The translations under genes were made by a program, and so were the position numbers. A DNA stretch of 64,000 nt from Ricordea florida (Eukaryota; Cnidaria; Anthozoa; Corallimorpharia; Ricordeidae), in contig OX453287.1 in assembly GCA_949710005.1 (NCBI GenBank), positions 19,617,017 to 19,681,016 of the forward strand, written 5' to 3'. The notes beneath the pieces were generated by a model. The model saw nothing but the letters and a program-made list of their open reading frames with translations, was not told the origin of the DNA and ran no database searches. Positions 40,641-49,109 of the stretch are shown piece after piece. How positions within the stretch are numbered: the stretch's first letter is position 1; each line of letters opens with the position of its first letter.

Positions 40641-41423
40641 ATGGCAGACAGACCATGGTCACCCACTGAACTACTGGCATCGCTGGGTATTCCACTAAGT
40701 CCAGCTAGCGACCAGTTAATGCGTCAATCCGTTGGTGATGGTGCTGTGAATCGCGCCGCGCAACGTGAACCGCTAGCCTTCGATCCCCTTACGCAAGGGG
40801 TCGCGCGTACCTTTGGTTACGGTCCTGCGGCCACCACACCCGCCCATGCCCGCGATATCGCCACGACAGGTGTCGGTTTTACCACGACAGGACCCACAAG
40901 TCCCAACCGTGTTCCTCCTGTTCGCACGACTGCCCCACCACCCGCTCCTTTAGCTGCCGTTCCCCTCACGACCATACCCGCCACGTCTATTGCCGACGCT
41001 GGAGTGGGTTTTGGTTCTACTTCCCCCATACCCTCTCCCACAGCCCCTTTGGCACCTCAGGTGCGACAACTTTTAACCCAACCACCACCAGCTGTCCAAC
41101 CCTCCAACGTTGCCACGCAAGCTGCTGCTGCACAGGCGCCTGTTCGTGGTCGCGGACGTCCTCGCGGACGAAGAAGGGTTCGCGCCACTACCGCCACCAC
41201 CACCCACCGAGATGCGGATACCGAAGCTAGAGCGCGCGTGCATCGCGTTCCTAACAACCAACAAAACGCTGCCACCGTTGCTCGCTTGCAAAATCAAGCG
41301 GCCAATGCCATTCGCGGACGTCAAGTGGCCTCCGTGACAGAAACCAATACCATTACAACCACTTACAAAGGAGCCAATCAGCGCCCCGATGTTCAACGAA
41401 TCTCCACCCACCATACAGTATAA
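40641..41423 (+). CDS. Ala/Pro/Thr-rich low-complexity virion-type protein (260 aa)
   Basis: The start at ATG 40641 (MADRPWSPTELL) replaces a longer non-ATG frame. The N-terminal 60 residues look folded (LLASLGIPLSP). The middle has repeated TTGVGF/DAGVGF units within a Pro/Thr/Ala-rich tract, and an Arg/Gly patch (RGRGRPRGRRRVR) lies near residue 180. The family is unknown; the position suggests a structural or packaging accessory role. Confidence 0.65.
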   Translation: MADRPWSPTELLASLGIPLSPASDQLMRQSVGDGAVNRAAQREPLAFDPLTQGVARTFGYGPAATTPAHARDIATTGVGFTTTGPTSPNRVPPVRTTAPPPAPLAAVPLTTIPATSIADAGVGFGSTSPIPSPTAPLAPQVRQLLTQPPPAVQPSNVATQAAAAQAPVRGRGRPRGRRRVRATTATTTHRDADTEARARVHRVPNNQQNAATVARLQNQAANAIRGRQVASVTETNTITTTYKGANQRPDVQRISTHHTV

Positions 41424-41465
41424 AAAAGACCTCCTTCACCCAGCTTAGCTCACTTTTCATTCAGC

Positions 41466-41945
41466 ATGAATCCAGAGAAGGCCTCTACCAGCGCGTTCCT
41501 CGACGATCGTGAAGATGGTGAACTCAGTGATGATGTTGGCTCTGTTGGTGATGAGGATCAATGCAACGATAACCTCTTATCTATCTTGTGCAGTACTAAC
41601 GATCCTGAGGAACAATTAGCACTTTTGCAACAAGCTCGACTCGAGGATATCAGCACCTTGGCTGCCTCGTGCATTCATTTTCTTCACGTTGTCTTTGCGA
41701 TGCAAAAAGATCTCACAGAAAAGTTAACAGGATACAAACGGTTCATTCAAGATTGGAAACCCTTCAGCGAAGTGGTGGAAAAAGTTGCGGATGATCCCAA
41801 AGGCAAACAGCCCAAACCTAAAAAACGCAAGTTATCTCCTCCTGTTGACATTGTTGTCCCTCACAGAAAAGAACCGGTCAGTAAAAAGACGGGTAAATCA
41901 TCAAAACTGAAGGACGATGCTTTAAAAGCCAGTCACACTGCGTAG
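41466..41945 (+). CDS. Acidic-to-basic protein of unknown function (159 aa)
   Basis: It starts MNPEKASTSAF. Residues 12-35 are acidic (DDREDGELSDDVGSVGDEDQ), a helical middle follows, and the C-terminus is Lys-rich with a likely nuclear localisation signal (PKPKKRKL). It is 15 nt upstream of the pVI-like gene. No family is recognised. Confidence 0.6.
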   Translation: MNPEKASTSAFLDDREDGELSDDVGSVGDEDQCNDNLLSILCSTNDPEEQLALLQQARLEDISTLAASCIHFLHVVFAMQKDLTEKLTGYKRFIQDWKPFSEVVEKVADDPKGKQPKPKKRKLSPPVDIVVPHRKEPVSKKTGKSSKLKDDALKASHTA

Positions 41946-41960
41946 TCTCATCACTTGGTC

Positions 41961-42290
41961 ATGGAGCGCCTCTCACGAAACAGTCTCTTTTTAACTCAGC
42001 TTAAGAAAACGAAACATCCTACTGCTGTAAAAAAACTTATTAATCGTGCCACCAAGGATCAAATAGATTCCATTAGCGAAATAGCGTTAAATATGTTGAA
42101 AGGTAATGTGGCCATCCCCCCTGCGCACCTACGCGTTCTTAAGAAGTACTCTACACCTCTCCGAGCGTTAACGAAGAAACGGACCTCCCTCAGACGCCGG
42201 AAACAGTTGCTCAATCAAGGTGGAGGAAGTTTAGCTAGTTTTTTAGGAAAGATTTTTACTCCCGTTTTGAAATTTATTGGTTTAACGTAA
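41961..42290 (+). CDS. pVI-like small virion protein (109 aa)
   Basis: The ATG at 41961 (MERLSRNS) is the first true ATG of the frame. A basic helical domain (DQIDSISEIALNMLKGN, then LKKYSTPLRALTKK) is followed by LLNQGGG and a hydrophobic amphipathic C-terminal helix (SLASFLGKIFTPVLKF). This is a conserved Polinton plan. The GGG site before the hydrophobic helix looks like a protease cleavage site that would release a membrane-active peptide, as adenovirus pVI does; the role is inferred. Confidence 0.7.
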   Translation: MERLSRNSLFLTQLKKTKHPTAVKKLINRATKDQIDSISEIALNMLKGNVAIPPAHLRVLKKYSTPLRALTKKRTSLRRRKQLLNQGGGSLASFLGKIFTPVLKFIGLT

Positions 42291-42347
42291 TAAAACAACA
42301 CATTTAACACTGTACCATGTTGTGTCGTCTTCATTCTCTTGCTCAAC

Positions 42348-42839
42348 ATGGCTAAAGCAAGACGTATGGCGCTTGTTCCTGAACATCTCTTGCAAACCCT
42401 AGCTCACGAGAAACAAATCAATACCTCTCCGACGGTCTCGTCTTTGAGTGCCATGGATCAGGAAATGAAAGCCATTCTGGATAATGGTTCCTTACCTGCT
42501 AGTAAAAAGTTGTTACTCTATCAAACCGTCGCCAATCGCTATCAAGGGTTACTGGGTCAATACAAAGCTCACACCCCTGCGGTGCGCATCGTGCCTGAAA
42601 AACCCCCTAAAAGGAGAGGTGTTCGTACGGCTACAGCTATTGGATCATCCGTTGCTGCCCGACCCACTACCAAAAAACTAGCTCATTGGACGGACTGGGC
42701 ACCTATCACACCACCTACATCCGGCAAGAAAAGAAAACCGCGTCCCAAACTAACTATAAGTTTAAAACATACACCCATCAAATACAAAACACGTGCTGGC
42801 AAAATTGCACAAAAAGAAAACGGTGATGCCATTCGATGA
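42348..42839 (+). CDS. Conserved Polinton protein with helical domain (163 aa)
   Basis: The start is ATG 42348 (MAKARRMALVPEHLL). A helical N-terminal domain with the pattern LSAMDQEMKAILDNG, LPASKKLLLY, ANRYQ matches a family I associate with Polintons and whose function is not known to me. The C-terminal half is basic and Pro-rich. Its 3' end overlaps the next small frame by 14 nt. Confidence 0.65.
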   Translation: MAKARRMALVPEHLLQTLAHEKQINTSPTVSSLSAMDQEMKAILDNGSLPASKKLLLYQTVANRYQGLLGQYKAHTPAVRIVPEKPPKRRGVRTATAIGSSVAARPTTKKLAHWTDWAPITPPTSGKKRKPRPKLTISLKHTPIKYKTRAGKIAQKENGDAIR

Positions 42840-42960
42840 CGAGGAACTTGACGTTGATGAGTTGTTAAAAGATTTAGATGGATATGACGACATGGGTAAA
42901 CCGATACAAAAGGGATCAGGTATACGACATCTCCTGGCTCGTAATTGGTTGCGCTATTAG
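42826..42960 (+). CDS. Tiny acidic protein (44 aa) overlapping the preceding gene
   Basis: An ATG-started frame (MPFDDEELDVDELLKD) lies at 42826, overlapping the end of the 163-aa gene in another frame. It has an acidic helical N-terminus, a GSG after IQK that could fit a protease site, and a basic end. Tight coupling to the upstream gene and a biased composition support it, but it could be fortuitous. Confidence 0.45.
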   Translation: MPFDDEELDVDELLKDLDGYDDMGKPIQKGSGIRHLLARNWLRY

Positions 42961-43027
42961 CGACCCGGTTACCTTGCACCTTATAAATTACACGCGTTCT
43001 CAGTGACCCGTCCTTTTCAAACTCCAC

Positions 43028-43912
43028 ATGCTTGCAACGATGTTCTCCTACGATGCCTTCAAGAAACAACGCTCCAAGACTATCAAACAACCTACTATGG
43101 TATGTGGATTTTGTCAAGCTCCTTTGGAAACCTTTCAAGCCCAATCAACCCCTCATCAACACTATACGCGCTGCACTCACGAACAGGGGTGTGCCTTCTT
43201 TACTAAAACAGATGATTTGTCTAATTACCATCATATCTTACTGACGCGTGTCTCGCCCATCTACAAAGCTCTACCGCCCTATTGTCAGCATCGCAAATAT
43301 GCCACCTTGTCTGTTTCCCGCTCAGCTGCCAACTTCAAACGCCCTTTCTTCCGCTGTTCCTACAGTAAGGATTGCGACCAGTGCAATTATTTTCAATGGG
43401 GCGATGAAGATCTTCCCAACAAGAAAACCTGTGAATACAACGAGGGACGCTCTACTGGCAAAGACCTACCGAAGAAACGCAAACAGCCGTCTCCCAAGAA
43501 AGACACCACTACTAAAGTGACCATCTTGGATGTGGATGGAGAACCCAGGCGATTTCATGGTAATCTTATGCTTCCTAAAGAACATGAAAAGCGCAAACCC
43601 AAACGTTGCAAACCCGGTCTTACTGCCCGCTATCAACGCAGCGAATTGACTACACATCTCGTCGACAACTGTTTGCGTTATTTCTATCACGATTGGATGA
43701 TCCCGGAACAGTTTGTCACCGATGACTTTCTAAACAATCACACCGATGTCCTTGTCGTTAGTGCTCTCTCCAACAAGAAGAAATCATCCCCTCAGCCACT
43801 TTTACTGAACTCATTTCAACCTGTGGTTGTTGAACAACCCATTGTACCTCCAGTAACAGAGCCTAATCCTATAGATCATCGGGACGGTTTTATCCACACG
43901 CTTTTCAACTAA
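43028..43912 (+). CDS. GRF-type zinc-finger protein (294 aa)
   Basis: It starts at ATG 43028. Two N-terminal Cys/His clusters (CGFCQAPL, then CTHEQGCAFF) are followed at about 85-130 by a GRF-type finger (CQHRKYATLSV, FKRPFFRCS, DCDQCNYFQWGDE). GRF fingers bind single-stranded nucleic acid in DNA repair and transcription proteins. A Lys/Pro linker and a helical C-terminal domain follow. A replication or transcription accessory role is plausible by inference. Confidence 0.75.
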   Translation: MLATMFSYDAFKKQRSKTIKQPTMVCGFCQAPLETFQAQSTPHQHYTRCTHEQGCAFFTKTDDLSNYHHILLTRVSPIYKALPPYCQHRKYATLSVSRSAANFKRPFFRCSYSKDCDQCNYFQWGDEDLPNKKTCEYNEGRSTGKDLPKKRKQPSPKKDTTTKVTILDVDGEPRRFHGNLMLPKEHEKRKPKRCKPGLTARYQRSELTTHLVDNCLRYFYHDWMIPEQFVTDDFLNNHTDVLVVSALSNKKKSSPQPLLLNSFQPVVVEQPIVPPVTEPNPIDHRDGFIHTLFN

Positions 43913-43976
43913 CTTTTTTTATAAACTATTGCATCATCGCTATCTAGTTATCATTTCAACCTATCCTTTATTGAGG

Positions 43977-44213
43977 ATGGTTGTTACACGACGAAGAAGG
44001 CGACGCCGACGACGACGCTCACGAAAAACCCAACGAGGGGCTGGCGTGCTTTCTTTTGCAGCACGACCGCTCTTACGAGCTGTGGGTCGACCGCTGTTAC
44101 GTTCTGTTGCCAAGCCGCTCTTTCGACCTCTTGCTAAATCGGTTGCAAAAACTGCTGTCTCTACCATTGCTGCTGATCAAATTACTAAATTGTTAAATAA
44201 AAAAAGTCGTTAA
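43977..44213 (+). CDS. Arg-rich core-like protein (78 aa)
   Basis: The ATG at 43977 gives MVVTRRRRRRRRRRSRK, then QRGAG-V, followed by an Ala/Leu/Arg amphipathic region with repeated RPLLRxV/KPLFR units. The G-A-G site resembles a protease cleavage site. It is probably a DNA-binding virion protein like the MPK proteins at 14144-14555. The stop is next to AATAAA, and the gene converges on the GIY-YIG gene. Confidence 0.7.
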   Translation: MVVTRRRRRRRRRRSRKTQRGAGVLSFAARPLLRAVGRPLLRSVAKPLFRPLAKSVAKTAVSTIAADQITKLLNKKSR

Positions 44214-44256
44214 CACAATAAACAACATGTACACAGTTTATCAAGTGTTGTGTTTT

Positions 44257-44614
44257 TTATTTGCCTCCGCCTCTCCTATTGTATTCCGGCGTATACCCTA
44301 AGTATCTACTAACACAATTCATATAATCATTCTCTTGTGTTCTGTGTCGTTTCGTTACAATCCATCAGTTTCACTTTTAGATTTATTCCTTTATTGTTCG
44401 CAAACTCTTTCCGCACATAAAAATCTATCTTTTGCTTATTACTCGTCTTGTGTTCCTTAAACCGTCTCTTCAAATCGTTCGTTCTTCCTACATATTTATA
44501 ATGTCCATCTGCACTGTTCCCGATGGCGTAAATCCCTGGCTTTGAAGGAATCTCCTTCAACGTATACGCATGCCAGGCCGTTTTTTGTAGAAATCTTTCA
44601 CATGTCATCTTCAC
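44257..44614 (-). pseudogene. GIY-YIG endonuclease-like protein, C-terminus frameshifted
   Basis: The ATG frame 44614-44327 has the GIY-YIG core (KPGIYAIGN, YKYVGRTNDLKRRFKEH), then hits a stop. The typical C-terminal end (a LGY-x-P-x-YN-x-RGGG pattern) is present in the -1/+2 frame down to the TAA at 44257. One indel near 44327-44340 therefore removes the last roughly 23 residues. Such domains are nicking or homing-type nucleases. The start overlaps the end of the preceding terminal gene by 17 nt. Confidence 0.75.
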
Positions 44615-45008
44615 TCGTACAACTTTTCCTTATATTTGTTATCAGAAAGGCATGTCCGTTGATGCGATCCTTCGATGGAATGATACCACATGCAAACCGC
44701 TCTTCCTTTTCTTTATCTGTAAAAACAAACAGTTTGTTTTCTCTTTGCTTAGGTAACATGTCACATTTCCATATCGCGTCGTAACAACAATAACCTTCCC
44801 CAAGATATGCTTTAAAAGAAACATCACATGGCAGTCTCCTTCGAAAGTCCCACCATATCCAATTCATGATTGTGTCTACTTCTTTATACTCTTTTTCCAT
44901 CAATTCATACATGTTTAAGTGACTTAACGCATCGAATAGCGTATAATTTTCAATTTTTTTTACCTTTTGCCAATACTCTTCGTCACTCACTGGCAGTACT
45001 CCCGCCAT
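44598..45008 (-). CDS. Right terminal gene, unknown function (136 aa)
   Basis: It begins MAGVLPVSDEEYWQKV. Its first two codons lie in the right TIR, so it shares promoter sequence with the left terminal gene. It is aromatic-rich (IMNWIWWDFRRRLPCD) with a C-terminal GIIPSKDRINGHAFL stretch. I do not recognise a named family. The overlapping GIY-YIG frame downstream suggests coupled expression or a formerly fused protein. Confidence 0.7.
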   Translation of the reverse strand: MAGVLPVSDEEYWQKVKKIENYTLFDALSHLNMYELMEKEYKEVDTIMNWIWWDFRRRLPCDVSFKAYLGEGYCCYDAIWKCDMLPKQRENKLFVFTDKEKEERFACGIIPSKDRINGHAFLITNIRKSCTSEDDM

Positions 45009-45173
45009 CGCTACTACGTTCCGCGCTCTTCCCGCTCTTTCTACTTATACTTCCGGACCACCAATCAGAGCCAGACAGTTTTGACAGTTTTGACAGTTTT
45101 GACACATTCCACACATATTTCTCTCGGCCAATCAGCGTTCAGTATTTGTCCTCTACGGACCCCCTCTACTACT
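45003..45173 (-). repeat. Right terminal inverted repeat of element 1
   Basis: It matches the reverse complement of 13045-13215 at 169 of 171 positions, ends CTACTACT, and is followed by the ACCTTG duplication. It carries the inward-facing CCAAT/TATA promoter of the right terminal gene. Confidence 0.95.
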
Positions 45174-45383
45174 ACCTTGTATACCCTGTATACCCATGTA
45201 TACCCTGTATACCTTGTATACCCATGTATACCCTGTATACCCCTGTATACCCATGTATACCCTGTATACCCTCTATACCCATGTATACCCTGTATACCCC
45301 TGTATACTTATGTATACCCTGTATACCCATGTATACCCTGTATACCTTGTATACGCATGTATACCCTGTATACCCTGTATACC
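45174..45383. repeat. GTATACCC minisatellite, right part
   Basis: About twenty 9-10 bp units (CTGTATACC, CATGTATACC), partly in higher-order pairs, continue the host array interrupted by element 1. Confidence 0.9.
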
Positions 45384-46055
45384 TCTATTTGCCACCCATG
45401 TCTTCGGGTTTGGAAGCGGGGAGAGGAGAGGGTACGTAAGAAATTTTCAGTCTTTCTGTAAATTTTTGGAACTACCCTTGCATAGAATTTAATTGTGTCT
45501 GCCATTTTAGGGCACATGGGATTTCAAAATATAGCGATCTCGTTATTTTGAAGCTACCTTGGTTTAATCCTGCTAAAGTTAAGTAAGCGCTAGCGTCAAT
45601 AAGTCTCGGCTTGTGTCACGGGGTATGCCTCCAGGTGAAATCACTCTCAGAAAAACAGCTGAGTACAAATCAGCCATGTGCATGTGCTTCATTTACATTC
45701 CTCAACATATAAAATTAGAACCCCAGCTAGGTAAAAAAATGGTAATAAGTTGCCCTGTGATTAAATCTCCGATGAATGACCAGCGACAGGAGTCCAGCGA
45801 CTTCACTGTTCAACTCTCACAGTCCTCGTCAACTTGAGGCCGATTGGCTACCAAAGAAGTTAATAGACTTACATCCGGGAGTTTTTTGGCTATGCATGAC
45901 GCATGCTGCGTCACTTGTTTGTAGATTACGCGTCACGTTGACAAACAAGTGCTCTTCCGGGAAGTGCTTTCCATATGTTAATGATATTTTTTCACTGCAA
46001 GAAAACAAATAATTCTTTTACATACAATTTTTAACTTATCGTGACGAATTAGACC

Positions 46056-46214
46056 ATGGAAATTCGTCGTGCAAACCTTCTTTGCAGAGTTATGCCTGCC
46101 GAGAGGAACAGCTTTTGTCATTCCACTTGCCATGGTATGGATAGTAATCAGTACCACAAGGTGCTATCTGGAGTAATTCAGTTTGAGAATAAGCCTCAAA
46201 GAATAAGAAGGATG
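46056..46214 (+). CDS. Candidate first exon of an unidentified host gene
   Basis: An ATG-started frame of 53 codons (MEIRRANLLCRVMPAER) ends at ATG|GTAGGT, a fair splice donor. It is Cys-, Arg- and His-rich. No following exon or family is recognised, so this is weak support. Confidence 0.25.
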
Positions 46215-46834
46215 GTAGGTATGTTGTTTAACACGTTTGCTTTCTTGTAAGAGGTTACGTTTGCCCGGCAAGGCGGGGCTTTCACTTGTTATTTGTCAGT
46301 TTCCGAGATAGCGTTAAACGAAAAGCTTATTGGAAAGAAAGGGTATTTACTTAAAAAAAAGGTGCAACAGCAAAAATTCAACAGATGCTCTGTGAATCCC
46401 CAGCTTCAGGGCCCCCCTATTCATTACAAATAACGATTACATGACCATTAGTGTTATTGATATTATCAATATTATTGTTATGTTTTAGGCGGTTTTAAGG
46501 AAGCTAAAACAGTAAAGGAAACACCACGAAAGGAAGGAGTGACAGACTTTGAATTATTGGCACCATGTCGCATTGAGAGATTCACTAAGTGAAACTGCTT
46601 TATATGTTTCTCCATACAACGGCTTATGAACATCAGCCGCCATGTGGCTCTGTAGTTTTTATACATATGTAATCGACCAAAGAGGCAAAGTGACTTTTTC
46701 TGAAGGCGGATATCTGCAGAGGGTAACCAGCTGTTTCTAGGATTCTATGGACTAATTATTTTTACCTATTTATAGTAGTAGTGCAATTTAGAGGGTGCAG
46801 TGCAGTGCGCTTTCTATATAAGGTGGGGATAATG

Positions 46835-46990
46835 TACCATGGGGATCAATGTCAGTATCTGGGCAACTGTGCACCTACCCCTCCCCTAACCCAACAAGTT
46901 ATAATAAGTTAAAAAGTTAGCGTTAATGTTGGGTTAGGGGAGGGGTAGGTGCAAAATTGCCCAGATACTTACATTGATCTTACTATGGTA
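46835..46990. repeat. MITE-like foldback with arms of about 60 bp
   Basis: GATCAATGTCAGTATCTGGG and CACCTACCCCTCCCCTAACC on the left pair with their near-complements on the right around a short AT-rich loop. Confidence 0.8.
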
Positions 46991-47165
46991 GGTGCAGTGC
47001 ACTTCCCTTAACTGGTAGGGGGGGGGGGTGCTCTTTTAGTGTGCGTCGTGCAGTGCGCTTCCCTTAACCGCTGAGGGGCTGCACGTTTTGTAGGCATAGC
47101 GCAGTGTACTTTCCTTACTTGGTACAGGGGGTGCACTTTTGGTGTCCGTAGTTTCGTGTGCTTTG
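46980..47165. repeat. Degenerate tandem repeat, about 60-65 bp units
   Basis: Three diverged units share the core GCAGTG(C/T)(A/G)CTTCCCTTA and a G-rich segment. A related half-unit lies at 46795-46820 before the MITE, so the MITE probably inserted into the array. Confidence 0.6.
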
Positions 47166-47596
47166 CTTAGCTAGTGAGGATGGTTATATTGTGCGAATTG
47201 GTTTTAGTAAAAAGGTAAATATTCGGGAGGGGGGGGGGGGAAATCGAAGCTATAAGCAGAGGGAGTCGTGGACCAATCACAGAATATGTTTTAATGAATT
47301 TTCACCAGAACCGAATTTTCTTTGAATGACAACGCCCAGGGGAAATTTTTTTCAGTTTTGTTTGGCATAGAAAGAAGCTGTTTCGGGTCATTTTTCACAA
47401 AACATTTAAGATAGAGCTGTTTCGACGAGTACGCGATGAAGAGGCGGAAATCAATGTCTGTAGTAGTTCGTTTCAGACACAGTCGGTGTTCATTTTCCAC
47501 GGTAAACAAGTTTTTACACTTTGCGCATACTGTGACCAACTGAGTTGTACTGTCATTTCGTGCTGAGTAACATTTGATAACTCGCTGTCGCTGTGT

Positions 47597-48576
47597 TTAA
47601 GCCTTAAGTTTAGTTCTTTTGGATTCCCGCTCCTCCTCGTATTCTATTTCAACCTTTGCTCTTCTTCCAACTCGCCGCTGAGGTTTCTCTTCTTCGATTT
47701 CACTTTCAGTTTCCTCTTCTTCGCCTTCCTCGACTTGCAGATCCTACAAAATAATTTCACCAAAAGAGCTCACTTAAAAAGAACTGAAACACAAAAAGCA
47801 ATCCTCCCTTCTCCATATCAAAAGTCTACAGCGGAATACAAGACTGAGGAATCTAAATGCAAGGAAGAATAGCGCATTTTCTGTTATCATGTGGGTAACG
47901 CTTTGTTTGCATGGTAGACAGCCGTTGGACTATAGGGCTTATGGGTTGGCGCGCTGTTGAAGCGTTCAGTGTGACCAAACGAACAAATGTCAGGTGTAGA
48001 TGAACCGTGTCCCTTGAAAGAGGTTTGAGGGCTGGCAGCTTGCCTTCACCTTCGCCCTCTTTCAACGCTGGGATAACATCAGCATTTTGCGCCCTAAAGT
48101 AAACATAAGATTTCTGTTTTGTCTTCCAAACTTTCCCTCTTACACGAGGGAGCACGTGTTGACCACACCCTGTTGCTCTCAAAAGGACCTAAAAGTAAAG
48201 TGTAACTTTTCCTTCCGATATGATATCAATACTTTGTTAACCCTTTCACTGCTAAGATTGAGTATAAATTCTCCTGAGCAAGTGCCTTACAGTTCCTTAT
48301 GTTCTAGTTTGGAGAATTTGGTGGTTGGTCGATTTAGCATCCCTGATTTGATCATGCTCTTAACCCTTTTCATCTGTTTGTGCAGTAGTGTATTGGAAGG
48401 TAAAGGAGAATCTATACATGGGTCACCTGTGGCATTGAAAGGGTTAAACAAATAGAGGATGAAAATTGTGCCGAAAAATTGATCTATCACTAAGTTCTTC
48501 AACTAACACGTACCTCTATATCACTCAAGTCGCTCATGTCTACTTCATCTTCTGCTACAAATTCAGGCTCCTCTTC
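47597..48576 (-). CDS. MAK16: MAK16 ribosome-biogenesis factor, last two coding exons
   Basis: Exon 48576-48514 (AG before, GT after) encodes an acidic stretch ending MSDLSDIE. Exon 47743-47597 encodes an acidic run, then RRAKVEIEYEEERE and a Lys-rich end with TAA at 47597. Both are phase 0. The SDLSD motif and the VEIEYE end match the C-terminus of MAK16, a nucleolar protein needed for 60S subunit assembly. The N-terminal exons lie beyond element 2, outside the window. Confidence 0.8.
48237..48447. repeat. MITE with TTAA termini (piggyBac-like)
   Basis: TTAACCCTTTCACTGC at the left end is mirrored by GCATTGAAAGGGTTAA at the right. TTAA sits at both edges, as expected for piggyBac-type targets. 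It lies in the last MAK16 intron. Confidence 0.65.
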
Positions 48577-48726
48577 CTGAAATACATGTAAAAGGTCTTC
48601 ACGAATGAGAGAATTGTCAAGTGACCCAACAAACACATTAGAAACTAAATCAATAGTCTTTAAAAGACCTACAATCTCATCACACCAACCACTCAGTTCT
48701 GTCTACACCGACTCAGTATAGCAAGA

Positions 48727-49109
48727 AGTAGTATGTAGGAGGATTTTCCCCCACACATGTTGTTATTGTTGTTGTTGTTTTTTGATTTTTTTTGCAAAAC
48801 CCCTACGCGAGGGTTTCCAAAACGAAGGGGGGCGGAGCGGAGCGACGCACCTTCTACCTGGCCCCGTTACGCGGAAATTCTGCATAACTTCTCCAATAGT
48901 TATGTTGTATCGAGAAAATACCCTTCACCCAGTTTGCCTGATAGGCCCCAAAATCCGTAAATTTGTTCAAGGATTTAACAGAAAATTAAACAGATTTTTT
49001 GCTAATGGTTTGCGAAGTAGTCGGCTTGGATAGGTTTTACATTTACCTGTGAAGAATTATTAAAAAAAAAATGATTTAAAAAAGAAGAATTAATTTACAA
49101 AATTAGAAA
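48727..49109. promoter_or_regulatory. Left terminal region of element 2
   Basis: It has no coding region. It contains a GTT microsatellite-like run (48759-48780), a GC-rich segment with CGGAGCGGAGC and TTACGCGGAAAT (48830-48882) related to the GC palindromes elsewhere in the element, and an A-rich leader before the PolB ATG. It probably holds the terminal repeat and the PolB promoter. Confidence 0.5.

Larger units (their letters stand above)
13045..45173. mobile_element. Element 1: complete Polinton/Maverick (adintovirus-like) endogenous viral element
   Basis: This 32,129-bp unit has 171-bp terminal inverted repeats beginning AGTAGTAGAGGGGG, and a 6-bp direct repeat ACCTTG at 13039-13044 and 45174-45179. 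It carries the set expected of the class: protein-primed PolB, DDE integrase with a chromodomain, double-jelly-roll major capsid protein, penton-like minor capsid protein, adenain-like protease and packaging ATPase. About 4.6 kb is a nested gypsy element, and about 7.6 kb is decayed sequence of uncertain origin. Polymerase, integrase and GIY-YIG genes are each broken once, so this copy is probably not autonomous. Confidence 0.95.
45384..47596. other. Host intergenic DNA with repeats
   Basis: No gene is firmly supported. The segment contains the candidate exon at 46056, the MITE at 46835, a degenerate tandem array at 46980-47165, and the probable 3' flank of MAK16. Confidence 0.5.

Noticed and set aside
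40817..41414. Antisense Gly/Ala-rich frames over the 260-aa protein gene
   Set aside because: They are low-complexity shadows of the Pro/Thr/Ala-rich coding strand.
45174..45383. CRISPR-like array
   Set aside because: The units are 9-10 bp, contiguous and without spacers, in eukaryotic DNA; this is a minisatellite.
47291..47539. 82-codon minus-strand frame downstream of MAK16
   Set aside because: It lies in the probable MAK16 3' flank, has no splice or promoter context, and has no family resemblance.
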